Origin: Aquisphaera insulae
GTDB taxonomy: Bacteria; Planctomycetota; Planctomycetia; Isosphaerales; Isosphaeraceae
Length of the DNA stretch: 64,000 nt
Direction: 5' to 3'
Assembly (NCBI RefSeq): GCF_011064615.1
Contig: NZ_JAALJH010000049.1
Span: 1-64,000, forward strand
Shown here: positions 1 through 7,416 of the stretch, one piece after another
How positions within the stretch are numbered: the first letter of the stretch is position 1
How the letters are laid out: each line of letters begins with the position of its first letter
Made by a program: the position numbers and the translations under genes
Notes under the pieces: model-generated
The model's database searches: none
The model's input: only the letters and a program-made list of their open reading frames with translations
Told to the model about the DNA's origin: nothing

Positions 1-2
1 GG

Positions 3-836
3 CCCTGCCAGTACGGCTGCGTCATGAAGTGCAACTTCTGCGACGTGCCCAACGTCAAGTTCCGCGGAAACGCCAGCTTCCACGACCTGAAGGCCCAACT
101 CTATAACGCCCTGAGCCTTTTCCCCGGTGTTCATTACACGGAGCGTCTGAACCTGCACTTCGCTCGAATGGGCGATCCCATTTTCAACGAGAGCGTGCTG
201 GAGTTTTCCCGGTGGGCGATCCGCAACAAGCGGCAGATCCACACTGACACGGGCGTTCGGATCGAGGTTCTGCACCCGGTGCTGACCACATCGCTTCCCC
301 GGAAGTTCGCTCCGCTTGAGGAGCGGCTTCAGGAATGGTGCCGGATCAAGAACGAGGACTACAACGGCCAGGCCGGGCTCCAATTCAGCATCAACTCGAC
401 GGACGAGGCCCAGCGCGAGCAGATGTTCGGCGGTATGTCGCTGACGCTGGAGGAGTTTGCAAGGATCGCCGAGCGTCTTCCCGACCCGGTGAGCCGGAAA
501 TACTGCTTGAACTTCGCCTACTCGACGGACTTCGTGATCGACGCGAAGAAGGTCGCGGTCCTCTTCGACACTGACAAGTTCATGGTCAAGATCACGCCGA
601 TCCACAACAACACGGCCTGCCGGGAGAATGGTATCGAGACGGTGGGCGGCTACGACTCCTACCTTCCGTACCGGAAGCCGGAGGACGACCTCAAGGCCGC
701 AGGGTTCGACGTCCTGGTCTTCGTCCCTTCCATCGACGAGGAGGACGGCCTCGTGACCTGCGGGAACGCCGTCCTCGGTGGCAGCCAGCTCAAAACGGAC
801 GAGAGCGTCATCAAGATTCGCGGTATCGCAGCATGA
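3..836 (+). CDS. RlmN/Cfr-like radical SAM enzyme (5' end outside window)
   Basis: The reading frame is open from the window edge, so the true start lies upstream. The first visible codons contain a CX3CX2C radical SAM cluster motif (CVMKCNFC, about codons 6-13). The C-terminus has the pattern of RlmN: an 'AAGFDVLVFVPSIDEEDG' stretch followed by TCGNAVL, which matches the place of RlmN's second catalytic cysteine (family ACGQL). RlmN/Cfr enzymes methylate C2 or C8 of adenosine in RNA, so RNA methylation is a family-based guess; the substrate here is unknown. The gene starts an operon (ATGA overlap with the next gene) inside an integrative element, and the core chromosomal rlmN is normally not mobile. 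It could instead have been recruited for another RNA or nucleotide modification. Confidence 0.75.
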   Translation, partial: PCQYGCVMKCNFCDVPNVKFRGNASFHDLKAQLYNALSLFPGVHYTERLNLHFARMGDPIFNESVLEFSRWAIRNKRQIHTDTGVRIEVLHPVLTTSLPRKFAPLEERLQEWCRIKNEDYNGQAGLQFSINSTDEAQREQMFGGMSLTLEEFARIAERLPDPVSRKYCLNFAYSTDFVIDAKKVAVLFDTDKFMVKITPIHNNTACRENGIETVGGYDSYLPYRKPEDDLKAAGFDVLVFVPSIDEEDGLVTCGNAVLGGSQLKTDESVIKIRGIAA

Positions 837-1150
837 CCAGTCTTTGCGGGAGATACACCAAGACCTTCTCTGATGCGTCGCACGCCCTGCCAGATGGCAT
901 GCACATGAACGCCGACTACCCCTTCATGCTCCCTCGAATCGTGAAGCTGGAAGGCAACGAAGTAGTGCTGGAAGGCCGGGACGGTGAGGGGCGGTTCAAG
1001 ATCACCAGGGGCAAGGATGGGCGGGAGTATTGCGTCATCGCCCAAAGCAGCAGCTTCGAGAAGATGTTCAGAAGGCCGCCTACCAAGTTCAAGGCGTACC
1101 CCTTCAAAGACGAGCACACTCCGGCGTTATCCGAGAGGGGAGTAGCATGA
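833..1150 (+). CDS. Small hypothetical protein of the element operon
   Basis: This 105-residue protein is not recognised. It has no signal peptide, membrane segment or obvious metal motif; it is rich in Arg, Lys and Phe and looks soluble. Its start overlaps the stop of the radical SAM gene (ATGA), and its stop overlaps the ASCH gene start in the same way, so the three genes are almost certainly translated as one unit. That coupling suggests a partner role for the radical SAM enzyme, but nothing in the sequence states the function. Confidence 0.6.
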   Translation: MTSLCGRYTKTFSDASHALPDGMHMNADYPFMLPRIVKLEGNEVVLEGRDGEGRFKITRGKDGREYCVIAQSSSFEKMFRRPPTKFKAYPFKDEHTPALSERGVA

Positions 1151-1518
1151 AAACCCTCTCCGTCCGCCAGCCATGGGCATGGCTCATCGCCCATGGGTTC
1201 AAGCCGGTCGAGAATCGCACCTGGGACACGAAGGTTCGCGGCCCGATCCTGATCCACGCAGGCAAGTCGTTCGACCGTGAGGGATACGAATGGATACGCT
1301 ACACCTTCCCGGAGATTGACCTTCCGCATCCTGCCCAGTTCGAGCGGGGCGGCATCGTCGGTGTTGCCGACCTCTACGCGGTGGCGACCGTCAGCACCTC
1401 GCCGTGGTTCTGCGGGCCGGTTGGATTCTGCTTTCGGGACGCCAAGCCGCTGCCGTTCGTCCCAACGCCGGGGCGTCTCGGGTTCTTCGAGGCGGAGCAT
1501 CCGGAGGTGTCGGCATGA
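1147..1518 (+). CDS. ASCH domain protein
   Basis: The protein is 123 residues and consists of one ASCH domain. The start motif SVRQPWAWLIAHG followed by ENRTW is the classic ASCH signature, and LIHAG with the central GIVGVADL strand fits the beta-barrel of this PUA-like fold. ASCH proteins bind RNA or modified nucleosides, and some (YqfB) hydrolyse N4-acetylcytidine. The frame is open upstream to 1030, but the start at 1147 gives the family's normal N-terminus and the ATGA overlap used throughout this operon. Together with the RlmN-like gene it suggests an RNA-modification theme for the element; that link is inference. Confidence 0.85.
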   Translation: MKTLSVRQPWAWLIAHGFKPVENRTWDTKVRGPILIHAGKSFDREGYEWIRYTFPEIDLPHPAQFERGGIVGVADLYAVATVSTSPWFCGPVGFCFRDAKPLPFVPTPGRLGFFEAEHPEVSA

Positions 1519-1874
1519 GCCGCGTCCGCTTCAAGTCATGGGACTGCCTCGTCCAGAAACGCCAGTACGGCAATGGCCGCCCGGCGCTCCAACTGATTGA
1601 CGCCGATGACGGCTCGCCGATCGCCACCGCCACCGTGAACCTGCCGGACGTTCCGCTGGGCAAGAACCAGGTCGCCATCAAGGACTACGGGGAAAATGCG
1701 GGAATGTTGAAGGCTCTGGCCGAGGCGGGCATCGTGAAGCCGACCGGGCAGACGATCCCCTCCGGCTACGTCGAGGTTCCGATCTGCGAGCTCCAGCCGC
1801 CGTTCCGGGATGCGACCCAGGTCGATAAGCTGGCCGAGCGGTGTTCAGGCCGGGGCAAAGGACGCGCGAGGTAG
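1515..1874 (+). CDS. Small hypothetical protein (phage/ICE-type)
   Basis: This is a 119-residue protein with the pattern ALQLIDADDGSPIATATVNL, then VAIKDYGENAGMLKALAEAG. Small proteins with this layout are common in phages and conjugative elements, but I cannot name the family with certainty. The start overlaps the ASCH gene stop (ATGA), and the nuclease gene begins two bases after its stop. The frame is open upstream, but the overlap start is preferred. There is no signal peptide or membrane segment, so it is probably cytosolic. Confidence 0.65.
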   Translation: MSRVRFKSWDCLVQKRQYGNGRPALQLIDADDGSPIATATVNLPDVPLGKNQVAIKDYGENAGMLKALAEAGIVKPTGQTIPSGYVEVPICELQPPFRDATQVDKLAERCSGRGKGRAR

Positions 1875-1876
1875 AC

Positions 1877-2239
1877 ATGGCTGTCGGTTCAGGCATCCAG
1901 ACCATCATCGGCCTCATCCGAAGCGCGAAGATCGACCTGTCCAGCGAGAAACGGGCACAGGCCGACGTCGAGCAGGTCCTGACTCAGACCGGGATCGCCT
2001 TCGAGCGCGAGCTTCCTCTGACGGACTCGGACATCATCGACTTCATGGTCGAAGACATCGGGATCGAGCTGAAGCTCAAGGGCGCCCGGAAGAAGGAGGT
2101 CTACCGGCAGCTCTGCCGCTACGCCCGCCATCCCCGCGTCGGTTCCCTGATCCTGGCTTCCAATCTCAGCATGGGCCTCCCCGCCCAGATCGAGGGCAAG
2201 GACGCCTATTTCGTCCGGCTGGGGGAGGCGTGGCTATGA
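1877..2239 (+). CDS. PD-(D/E)XK nuclease-like protein
   Basis: The 120-residue protein carries the core of a restriction-endonuclease fold. An aspartate in DIIDFMVEDIG is followed by GIELKLKG, which supplies the E-x-K of the catalytic site, then a KKEVYRQLCRYARHP helix and a LILAS strand. The whole protein is little more than the nuclease core, like VRR-NUC or Holliday-junction-resolvase-sized proteins. The start at 1877 has an AGG-type ribosome site in GCGAGGTAGAC. It is translationally coupled to the helicase that follows (ATGA overlap). Small PD-(D/E)XK protein plus SNF2 helicase pairs occur in phage replication modules and in defence systems, and the sequence does not decide between them. 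Confidence 0.72.
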   Translation: MAVGSGIQTIIGLIRSAKIDLSSEKRAQADVEQVLTQTGIAFERELPLTDSDIIDFMVEDIGIELKLKGARKKEVYRQLCRYARHPRVGSLILASNLSMGLPAQIEGKDAYFVRLGEAWL

Positions 2240-3915
2240 GCAGAACCTACGGCAGCCTTTCGCTCTCCCCCGACCAGTCTCAGTGGATCATCGGCCGCGC
2301 CGAGCCGCACGTCTCGATCCGCCTCAAGCAGATCTTCCCCAGCATCCCCAAAGCCGCTGTGCCCCCGTACCGGTTGCCCCACAACCTCGTGACGGACACC
2401 GACCTCGACTGGTTCATGCAGCGTTACCCGCTGGACGTGTCCGAGGTCGACCGGGCCGCCCTCTCCAGCGGTCACCAGGAGTTCCTCCAGCGTCAGGCCG
2501 AGATGGAACGCATCCTGATGCCGGACTATGCCCCCAACGGCGGAGCCCAGCTCCGCGAGGGGCAGCAGCTCAGGCTCTACCAGTGGCAGGCCATCGAGGT
2601 TCTGCGCCGGAGACACCGGCTCCTGCTCGGCGACGAGGGCGGGCTCGGGAAGACCTACACGGCCGCCGGCTTCATGGTGGCCGAGCCGGGCGCATTGCCC
2701 GCCGCCGTGGTCTGCGACGCCCACATGCAGCGGCAATGGAAGGAGAAGATCGAGGCGTTCACCCATCTCCGCGTCCACCTGATCAAAAAGGGCAGCCCCT
2801 ACGCCTTGCCTCCGGCGGATGTCTACGTCTACCGCATCAGCCAGGTCGCCGGGTGGTCGGACATCTTCGCCACGGGGTTCTTCAAGTCCGTCACCTACGA
2901 CGAGCCGCAATCGCTCCGGACGGGGGCGAGCACGGCCAAGGGGGCGGCCTGCAAGGTGCTCTCGGCAAACACGACCTACCACCTCGGGCTGACCGCCACG
3001 CCGATCTACAACTACGGCGACGAGATGTGGCACATCATGCAGTTCATCGACGACGCGGCGCTCGGCCAGTGGCCGGAGTTCGAGCGGGAATGGTGCGACG
3101 CCATCGGGAACGGGAAATACCGGATCAAGGACCCGAAGGCGCTCGGCACCTACCTCCGCGAGCAGTACGTCATGCTCCGTCGCCTCAAGTCGGACGTCGG
3201 GCAGCAGTTGCCGAAGGTCTCCCGCATCGTCGAGCACATCGACTACGACGAGAAGACGGTCTCGGCCGTCGAGGATCTGGCACGAGCCCTCGCCATCAAG
3301 GCGACCACGGCCAGCTTCGTCGAGCGCGGGAACGCCGCCCGCGAGCTGGACATCATGATGCGGCAGACGACCGGCGTGGCCAAGGCTAGGACGGTGGCCG
3401 CGTTCGCCCGGATGATGGTCGAGGCGGGCGAGTCCGTCGTGCTCTGGGGCTGGCACCGGGAGGTCTACGAGATCTGGAATCGGGAGTTGGCCGACCTGAA
3501 GCCCGCGATGTACACGGGCAGCGAGACCGCCGGGAAGAAGGAGGCGGCGAAGTCCCGGTTCCTGAACGGCGAGACGGACATCCTCATCATGTCGCTCAGG
3601 AGCGGGGCGGGCGTCGACGGCCTCCAGCACCGCTGCTGCACCGGCATCTTCGGGGAGCTCGACTGGTCGCCGGGCATCCACCAGCAGTGCATCTGGAGGC
3701 TTGACCGCGAGGGTCAGACCAGCCCGGTGACGGCGTTCTTCCTCGTGACGGACGACGGCAGCGACCCGCCGATCATGGACGTCCTGGGCATCAAGGCGTC
3801 CGAGGCCCAGAGCATCGTCGACCCGTATCTCGGCGTCGAGGTCAAGGAGAACGACACCAGCCACCTGCGGAGGCTCGTCGAGCGGTATCTCGACCGGAAA
3901 AAGGGGGCCGCCTGA
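2236..3915 (+). CDS. SNF2-family DEAD/DEAH-like helicase
   Basis: This is a 559-residue SF2 ATPase of the SNF2/RapA type. Visible motifs are the Q-motif region (LRLYQWQAIEVL), motif I GDEGGLGKT, motif II as DEPQ in place of DEAH, motif III LGLTATP, and motif VI QCIWRLDREGQTSPV near the C-terminus. There is no obvious extra DNA-binding or nuclease domain; the nuclease is the separate, overlapping upstream gene. The start at 2236 is set by the ATGA overlap, although the frame is open further upstream. The protein probably remodels or translocates on DNA with the nuclease partner, in element replication or in defence. It is the last gene before the integrase. Confidence 0.85.
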   Translation: MSRTYGSLSLSPDQSQWIIGRAEPHVSIRLKQIFPSIPKAAVPPYRLPHNLVTDTDLDWFMQRYPLDVSEVDRAALSSGHQEFLQRQAEMERILMPDYAPNGGAQLREGQQLRLYQWQAIEVLRRRHRLLLGDEGGLGKTYTAAGFMVAEPGALPAAVVCDAHMQRQWKEKIEAFTHLRVHLIKKGSPYALPPADVYVYRISQVAGWSDIFATGFFKSVTYDEPQSLRTGASTAKGAACKVLSANTTYHLGLTATPIYNYGDEMWHIMQFIDDAALGQWPEFEREWCDAIGNGKYRIKDPKALGTYLREQYVMLRRLKSDVGQQLPKVSRIVEHIDYDEKTVSAVEDLARALAIKATTASFVERGNAARELDIMMRQTTGVAKARTVAAFARMMVEAGESVVLWGWHREVYEIWNRELADLKPAMYTGSETAGKKEAAKSRFLNGETDILIMSLRSGAGVDGLQHRCCTGIFGELDWSPGIHQQCIWRLDREGQTSPVTAFFLVTDDGSDPPIMDVLGIKASEAQSIVDPYLGVEVKENDTSHLRRLVERYLDRKKGAA

Positions 3916-4007
3916 TGCTTCCCGGCAAACCGCCAACCCCTCTGGCTCGCTCCACCTCCTGAACGTAAAATCACTACATTCAACCCGATACCACCGGAGC
4001 CATCGCC

Positions 4008-5378
4008 ATGGCCTCGATCCGCAAGCAGAGCCGGGACAAGGGCCAGAAGAACAAGCCCTACTACATCCAGTACGTCGATCATGAGGGCAAGCGGGTCACG
4101 GTCAAGGGGTTCACCGACAAGGCCCTGACCGAGCAGCTCGCCGCGAAGCTGGAGCACGAGGTCATGCTCCGCAAGCGGGGGATGATCGACCCGGCGCAGG
4201 AGCGGCTCCTGGCGATCAAGAAGTCGCCGATCGAGGACCACCTTGCCGCCTTCGACCGGTCGATGGCCAATAACACCCAGAAGCACCGCAAGCTGACCAT
4301 GACGCGCGTCCGGCGGGTGGTTGAGGGCTGCGGATTCAAGACCCTCGCGGAGATGGACGGCGAGAAGGTCGTCGAGTGGCTGAACGAGGCCCGGGAGGAG
4401 GACGACCTCGGTGCCCGCACTTACAACCACTACCTGCAGGCGGCCGACGCGTTCGGCAAGTGGCTGGTCGCCACGAAGCGGCTACCCGTCAACCCGCTGG
4501 CCGGGATGGAGAGGCTCAACGCCGAGACCGACGTCCGGCACAAGCGGCGGGCGCTCTCCAACGACGAGGTCCGCCGGCTGATCGAGGCGGCCCGAGGGTC
4601 GGGGGTGGAGGTGCAGGGCTACGACGGCGAGACCCGGGCCCGCATCTACCAGATCAGCTACCTCACCGGGCTCAGGAGGGGAGAGCTGGCGAGCCTGACC
4701 CCGGCCTCCTTCATGCTGGACGCTGCCCAGCCGACGCTGACGGTCGAGGCCAGGTCGTCCAAGCACCGGCGGAAGGACACGCTGCCGATGCACCCGGAAC
4801 TGGTTGAATTGGTGCGTGAATGGACGGATGGTCTTGGTCTGGATGAGCCGCTCTTCCCGAAGCTCGCCCGGCGGAAGACGTACACCATGGTCCAGAAGGA
4901 TCTGGAGCGGGCAGGCATCCCCTATGAGACACACGAGGGGCTGGCCGACTTCCACGCGGCGGGGCGGCACTCCCACATCACCGGGCTCGTCCGGTCGGGG
5001 GCGTCGATCATGGAGGCGAAGGAACTCGCCCGCCATGCCGACATTCGGCAGACGGCCAGGTACACCCACATCGGCATCGAAGACCAGGCGGAGGCGCTGG
5101 CCAGCCTGCCTCGCACCAATGCATCGGCGAACGTCGATAGACTGCACATTGCCTGCATTCGGGGCGACGTCGGGAGTCGCGAGGCGTCGCCGGATGGCAG
5201 CGAGCCCGTGGGCGAGGCCGGGCCGGAAAACGAAAAAACCCCTTCCGGGGAAGGGGTTTCGTCGTCTGGTGTCACTGACTTTCAGGAGTTGTCAGTTGAC
5301 GTAAGTAGTGGAGGCGGCGGGAATTGCACCCGCGTCCCGAGAAGCGTTAGTGAGGGCCTCTACGTGCGTAGCCGATGA
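4008..5378 (+). CDS. int: Tyrosine recombinase/integrase of the ssrA-integrated element
   Basis: The protein has an N-terminal arm-binding and SAM-like core-binding region (about residues 60-170) and a catalytic domain (about 180-360). The catalytic set is visible: Arg in TGLRRGEL, Lys in SSKHRRKD, the HxxR box in HAAGRHSH, His in LARHADI and the Tyr nucleophile in ARYTHIG. After about residue 370 the tail is low-complexity. Its codons pass through a terminator for the opposite strand and then through the antisense of the last ~70 bases of tmRNA. The C-terminus is therefore partly supplied by the target site and would differ in the excised form. It is separated from the helicase by 92 bp and has its own GGAG ribosome site. 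This is an element-type integrase, not XerC/D. Confidence 0.9.
   Translation: MASIRKQSRDKGQKNKPYYIQYVDHEGKRVTVKGFTDKALTEQLAAKLEHEVMLRKRGMIDPAQERLLAIKKSPIEDHLAAFDRSMANNTQKHRKLTMTRVRRVVEGCGFKTLAEMDGEKVVEWLNEAREEDDLGARTYNHYLQAADAFGKWLVATKRLPVNPLAGMERLNAETDVRHKRRALSNDEVRRLIEAARGSGVEVQGYDGETRARIYQISYLTGLRRGELASLTPASFMLDAAQPTLTVEARSSKHRRKDTLPMHPELVELVREWTDGLGLDEPLFPKLARRKTYTMVQKDLERAGIPYETHEGLADFHAAGRHSHITGLVRSGASIMEAKELARHADIRQTARYTHIGIEDQAEALASLPRTNASANVDRLHIACIRGDVGSREASPDGSEPVGEAGPENEKTPSGEGVSSSGVTDFQELSVDVSSGGGGNCTRVPRSVSEGLYVRSR
5233..5259 (-). terminator. Intrinsic terminator for ssrA inside the integrase 3' end
   Basis: AAACCCCTTCC and GGAAGGGGTTT form a perfect 11-bp inverted repeat around a two-base centre. 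On the minus strand the stem is followed by six T residues (5233-5238), giving a classic rho-independent terminator about 50 bases beyond the tmRNA 3' end. On the plus strand there is no useful T run, so it does not serve the integrase gene. It lies within integrase codons. Confidence 0.85.
5306..5340. other. Probable attachment site at the ssrA 3' end (element right end)
   Basis: The integrase reading frame abuts and enters the T-arm and acceptor stem of tmRNA, a very common target of tyrosine integrases. The 3' end of ssrA is intact, as expected when the element restores the gene on integration. The matching direct repeat at the other end must lie left of the window, so the exact core cannot be fixed. 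Confidence 0.65.
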
Positions 5379-5672
5379 TTTGATTGTCGGCCGCGGGGCT
5401 CCCATCGGCAGGATCCCTTTTGGCTTATCTCATCATGAGTTTAACCCTGGCCGCAACGAGAGGTTAGGCCCGGGCGATCCCGAATTGGCGTCCCCGGCCG
5501 TGCCTCTCGGGAGAAGGCTCGGCGCGAGGCCGTCGCTGTTTTTCAGGCAGCGAGACGGAGACCAACAGTGTTGTTGGCAGTTAAGTTTTAGTCGGCTTTT
5601 TACGAGGCCTGCTGACCAACCTCGGCACGCCACCGCACACCTCTGACATCCGGTCGATCCTGGTTCGCCCCC
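5309..5672 (-). ncRNA. ssrA: tmRNA (transfer-messenger RNA)
   Basis: On the minus strand the RNA begins GGGGGCGAACC and ends CGCCTCC plus discriminator A, giving a 7-bp acceptor stem with one G-U pair. The T-arm GCGGGTGCAATTCCCGC is intact. The tag frame starts at the resume codon GCC. The next three genomic bases read CTA, so CCA is not encoded and must be added. The molecule is one-piece, not permuted, with room for pseudoknots on both sides of the tag. It lies directly downstream of smpB on the same strand, pairing the RNA with its protein partner in trans-translation. Confidence 0.96.
5543..5578 (-). other. tmRNA tag reading frame (ANNTVGLRLAA)
   Basis: Eleven codons from GCC followed by TGA encode ANNTVGLRLAA. 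The Ala resume codon and the terminal LAA degradation signal match known tags. The peptide is added to stalled nascent chains and directs them to ClpXP-type proteolysis. Confidence 0.92.
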
Positions 5673-5720
5673 TGGGTGAAGGTCGCGACGAACGGCCCTG
5701 ATACCGCCCTCGCAAAAGGC

Positions 5721-5748
5721 ATTATGACCCGACCTCCGCCGGAATCAA
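5721..5748 (-). promoter_or_regulatory. Candidate sigma70-type promoter for ssrA
   Basis: On the minus strand, TTGATT (5743-5748) and CATAAT (5721-5726) are separated by 16 bases. Transcription would start near 5713, leaving a leader of about 40 bases to be removed by RNase P at the mature 5' end at 5672. Just upstream is a 7-bp palindrome, CGGATTTGAAATCCG. Confidence 0.5.
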
Positions 5749-5818
5749 GCGGATTTGAAATCCGTTTCCTCACCTCACCTCCTCACTCACCAAGGCCCGC
5801 TCACCAGGCCTCGCCCGC

Positions 5819-6325
5819 TCATCGACGCCGGAGTGCCCGATCCATGTCGCGCTTGGCGTCCTGCTTCTTGATCGCCTCGCGCTTGTCGTAGGACTTCCGG
5901 CCCTTGGCGATGAATAGCTCCACCTTGGCCATCCCCTTCTTGAAATAGATCGCCAGGGGGATGATCGTCAGCCCCCGCTCGCTCGTCCGGGCGCCGAGCT
6001 TGTCGATCTCGCGGCGATGGAGGAGCAGCTTCCGCTTCCGCTTGGGGACGTGGTTCATCCGGTTGGCCTGGAGGTACTCCGGGATGTCGCAGCCGAGGAG
6101 CCAGACCTCGTCGCGGTCAACCTCGGCGTACGCATCCTCGAGGTTCGCCTTGCCGTTGCGAAGGCTCTTCACCTCGGTCCCCGTGAGGACGATGCCCGCC
6201 TCGATCTTCTCGATCAGGTCGTACTCGTGCCTCGCCCTGCGATTCCGGGCGACGACCTTGATCCCGTCGTCGGCGGCGGGGGGCTTCCCCTTCGCCGCCG
6301 ACTTCCCGCCCTCTTTCTTGGCCAT
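5819..6325 (-). CDS. smpB: SsrA-binding protein SmpB
   Basis: The 168-residue protein matches SmpB along its length after a Lys-rich ~25-residue leader. It shows NRRARHEYDLIEKIEAGIVL, then GTEVKSLRNGKANLEDAYAE in the OB-fold, HVPKRKRKLLLHR, and the basic C-terminal helix KKQDAKRDMDRALRRR that mimics an anticodon stem in the ribosome. It binds the tRNA-like domain of tmRNA and is needed for trans-translation of stalled ribosomes. The tmRNA gene follows 146 bp downstream on the same strand. FolK lies 38 bp upstream, so smpB may be read from the folK side. Confidence 0.97.
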   Translation of the reverse strand: MAKKEGGKSAAKGKPPAADDGIKVVARNRRARHEYDLIEKIEAGIVLTGTEVKSLRNGKANLEDAYAEVDRDEVWLLGCDIPEYLQANRMNHVPKRKRKLLLHRREIDKLGARTSERGLTIIPLAIYFKKGMAKVELFIAKGRKSYDKREAIKKQDAKRDMDRALRRR

Positions 6326-6363
6326 GACGCGACCACCGTCCGTCTGACTGGGACCCGATCGGC

Positions 6364-7374
6364 CTAGCCGATCTCGACCTCATCCTCTCCACGGTATCTT
6401 AACACGGGGTAAACCCCGGGCGGATCGATGTTCGGCGCGTCCATTCGCGTGGCCTTGCAGGCGTCGATCATCGTCTCCGCCAGCGCCTCGGCCCGTTCCG
6501 ACGCCAGCAGGAGCGTCGGGACGCCGCCGTTCCCGATCCCCGGCTGTCCCGGCGAGCTCGCGGAGGTCGGCGGCCGGCGGACGACGATCGTGGGGCGGAC
6601 GCTCGCGCGGTCGCCGGCCGTCCGCCTCCAGGACGGCCAGCCCGTCACGTCCGTCTCCGAATCGTCGGCGAACTCGTCGGGCGCGAAGTCGGCGACGATC
6701 CAGCGATCGCCGTGGGGCTTCCGGGAGTCCATCAGCCGGGCGAGCTTCCGCCAGTCGATCTCCGGGCCCCGGCTGGCGGACCTGGAGGCGGAGACGTCCT
6801 CGAGCCGGAGGGCGTGAGCGTGCAGGGTCCGGACCACGGACTCGAACGCGGCGGTCCAGGAGGGGAGGCGGTCCCGCCAGCAACCTCGCAGGCAGAGGAC
6901 GCTCGGCCGGCGGTCGAGGTGGTTCAGCAGGTCGCGGATCGAGGTCTCGGTGACCGGGTCCACGCCATCCGGGGCGATCTCGGCGAGCGGCGCCAGGACG
7001 AAGCGGCGGACGGCCATCCAGGGGTGGGGGATGGAGAGCGTCGGGGTATCGAGGATCATCGATCCGAAGAGGAGCAGGTCCAGGTCCAGGGTCCGCTCGC
7101 CCCAGCGCTCGACCCGGATCCGGCCGGCGTTCGCCTCGATCGCCTGGAGGCCGGCCAGGAGCGGGATGGGGTCGAGCGTGGTCTCGACCGCGGCGGCGGC
7201 GTTGAGGAACCGGCCCTGGCCCGAGGGCCCGCCCACGGGCGTGGTCTCATGATAGCGGCTGAGGGACGCCAGCCGGGTGCCGGGGAGCTGAGCCAGCGAC
7301 TGGGCCGCCGCGTCGAGGATCGCGCGGCGGTCGCCCAGGTTCGATCCCAGACCGATGTAGGCGAGAGTGGCCAT
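6364..7374 (-). CDS. folK: HPPK (FolK) with a long C-terminal extension
   Basis: Residues 1 to about 160 are a standard 6-hydroxymethyl-7,8-dihydropterin pyrophosphokinase: YIGLGSNLGDR at the start, TTPVGGPSGQGRFLNA, ERWGERTLDLDLLLFG with the metal-binding aspartates, and IPHPWMAVRRFVLAPLAEI. This is the pterin activation step of folate synthesis. About 175 further residues follow with no recognisable fold. They include WRKLARLMDSRKPHGDRWIV and an acidic ADFAPDEFADDSE stretch, and there is no P-loop, so this is not the HPPK-deoxynucleoside-kinase fusion seen in some phyla. It lies 42 bp downstream of dapL in a co-directional gene set. Confidence 0.92.
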   Translation of the reverse strand: MATLAYIGLGSNLGDRRAILDAAAQSLAQLPGTRLASLSRYHETTPVGGPSGQGRFLNAAAAVETTLDPIPLLAGLQAIEANAGRIRVERWGERTLDLDLLLFGSMILDTPTLSIPHPWMAVRRFVLAPLAEIAPDGVDPVTETSIRDLLNHLDRRPSVLCLRGCWRDRLPSWTAAFESVVRTLHAHALRLEDVSASRSASRGPEIDWRKLARLMDSRKPHGDRWIVADFAPDEFADDSETDVTGWPSWRRTAGDRASVRPTIVVRRPPTSASSPGQPGIGNGGVPTLLLASERAEALAETMIDACKATRMDAPNIDPPGVYPVLRYRGEDEVEIG

Positions 7375-7416
7375 TCGGGCCTCGGAATCGGCCGTTCAAC
7401 CGGTGAGAAGGCAGGC

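Noticed and set aside
5308-5646. Open frame on the plus strand starting MEAAGIAPASR
   Set aside because: It is antisense to tmRNA; the sequence arises from the T-arm and acceptor stem and is a known type of false protein.
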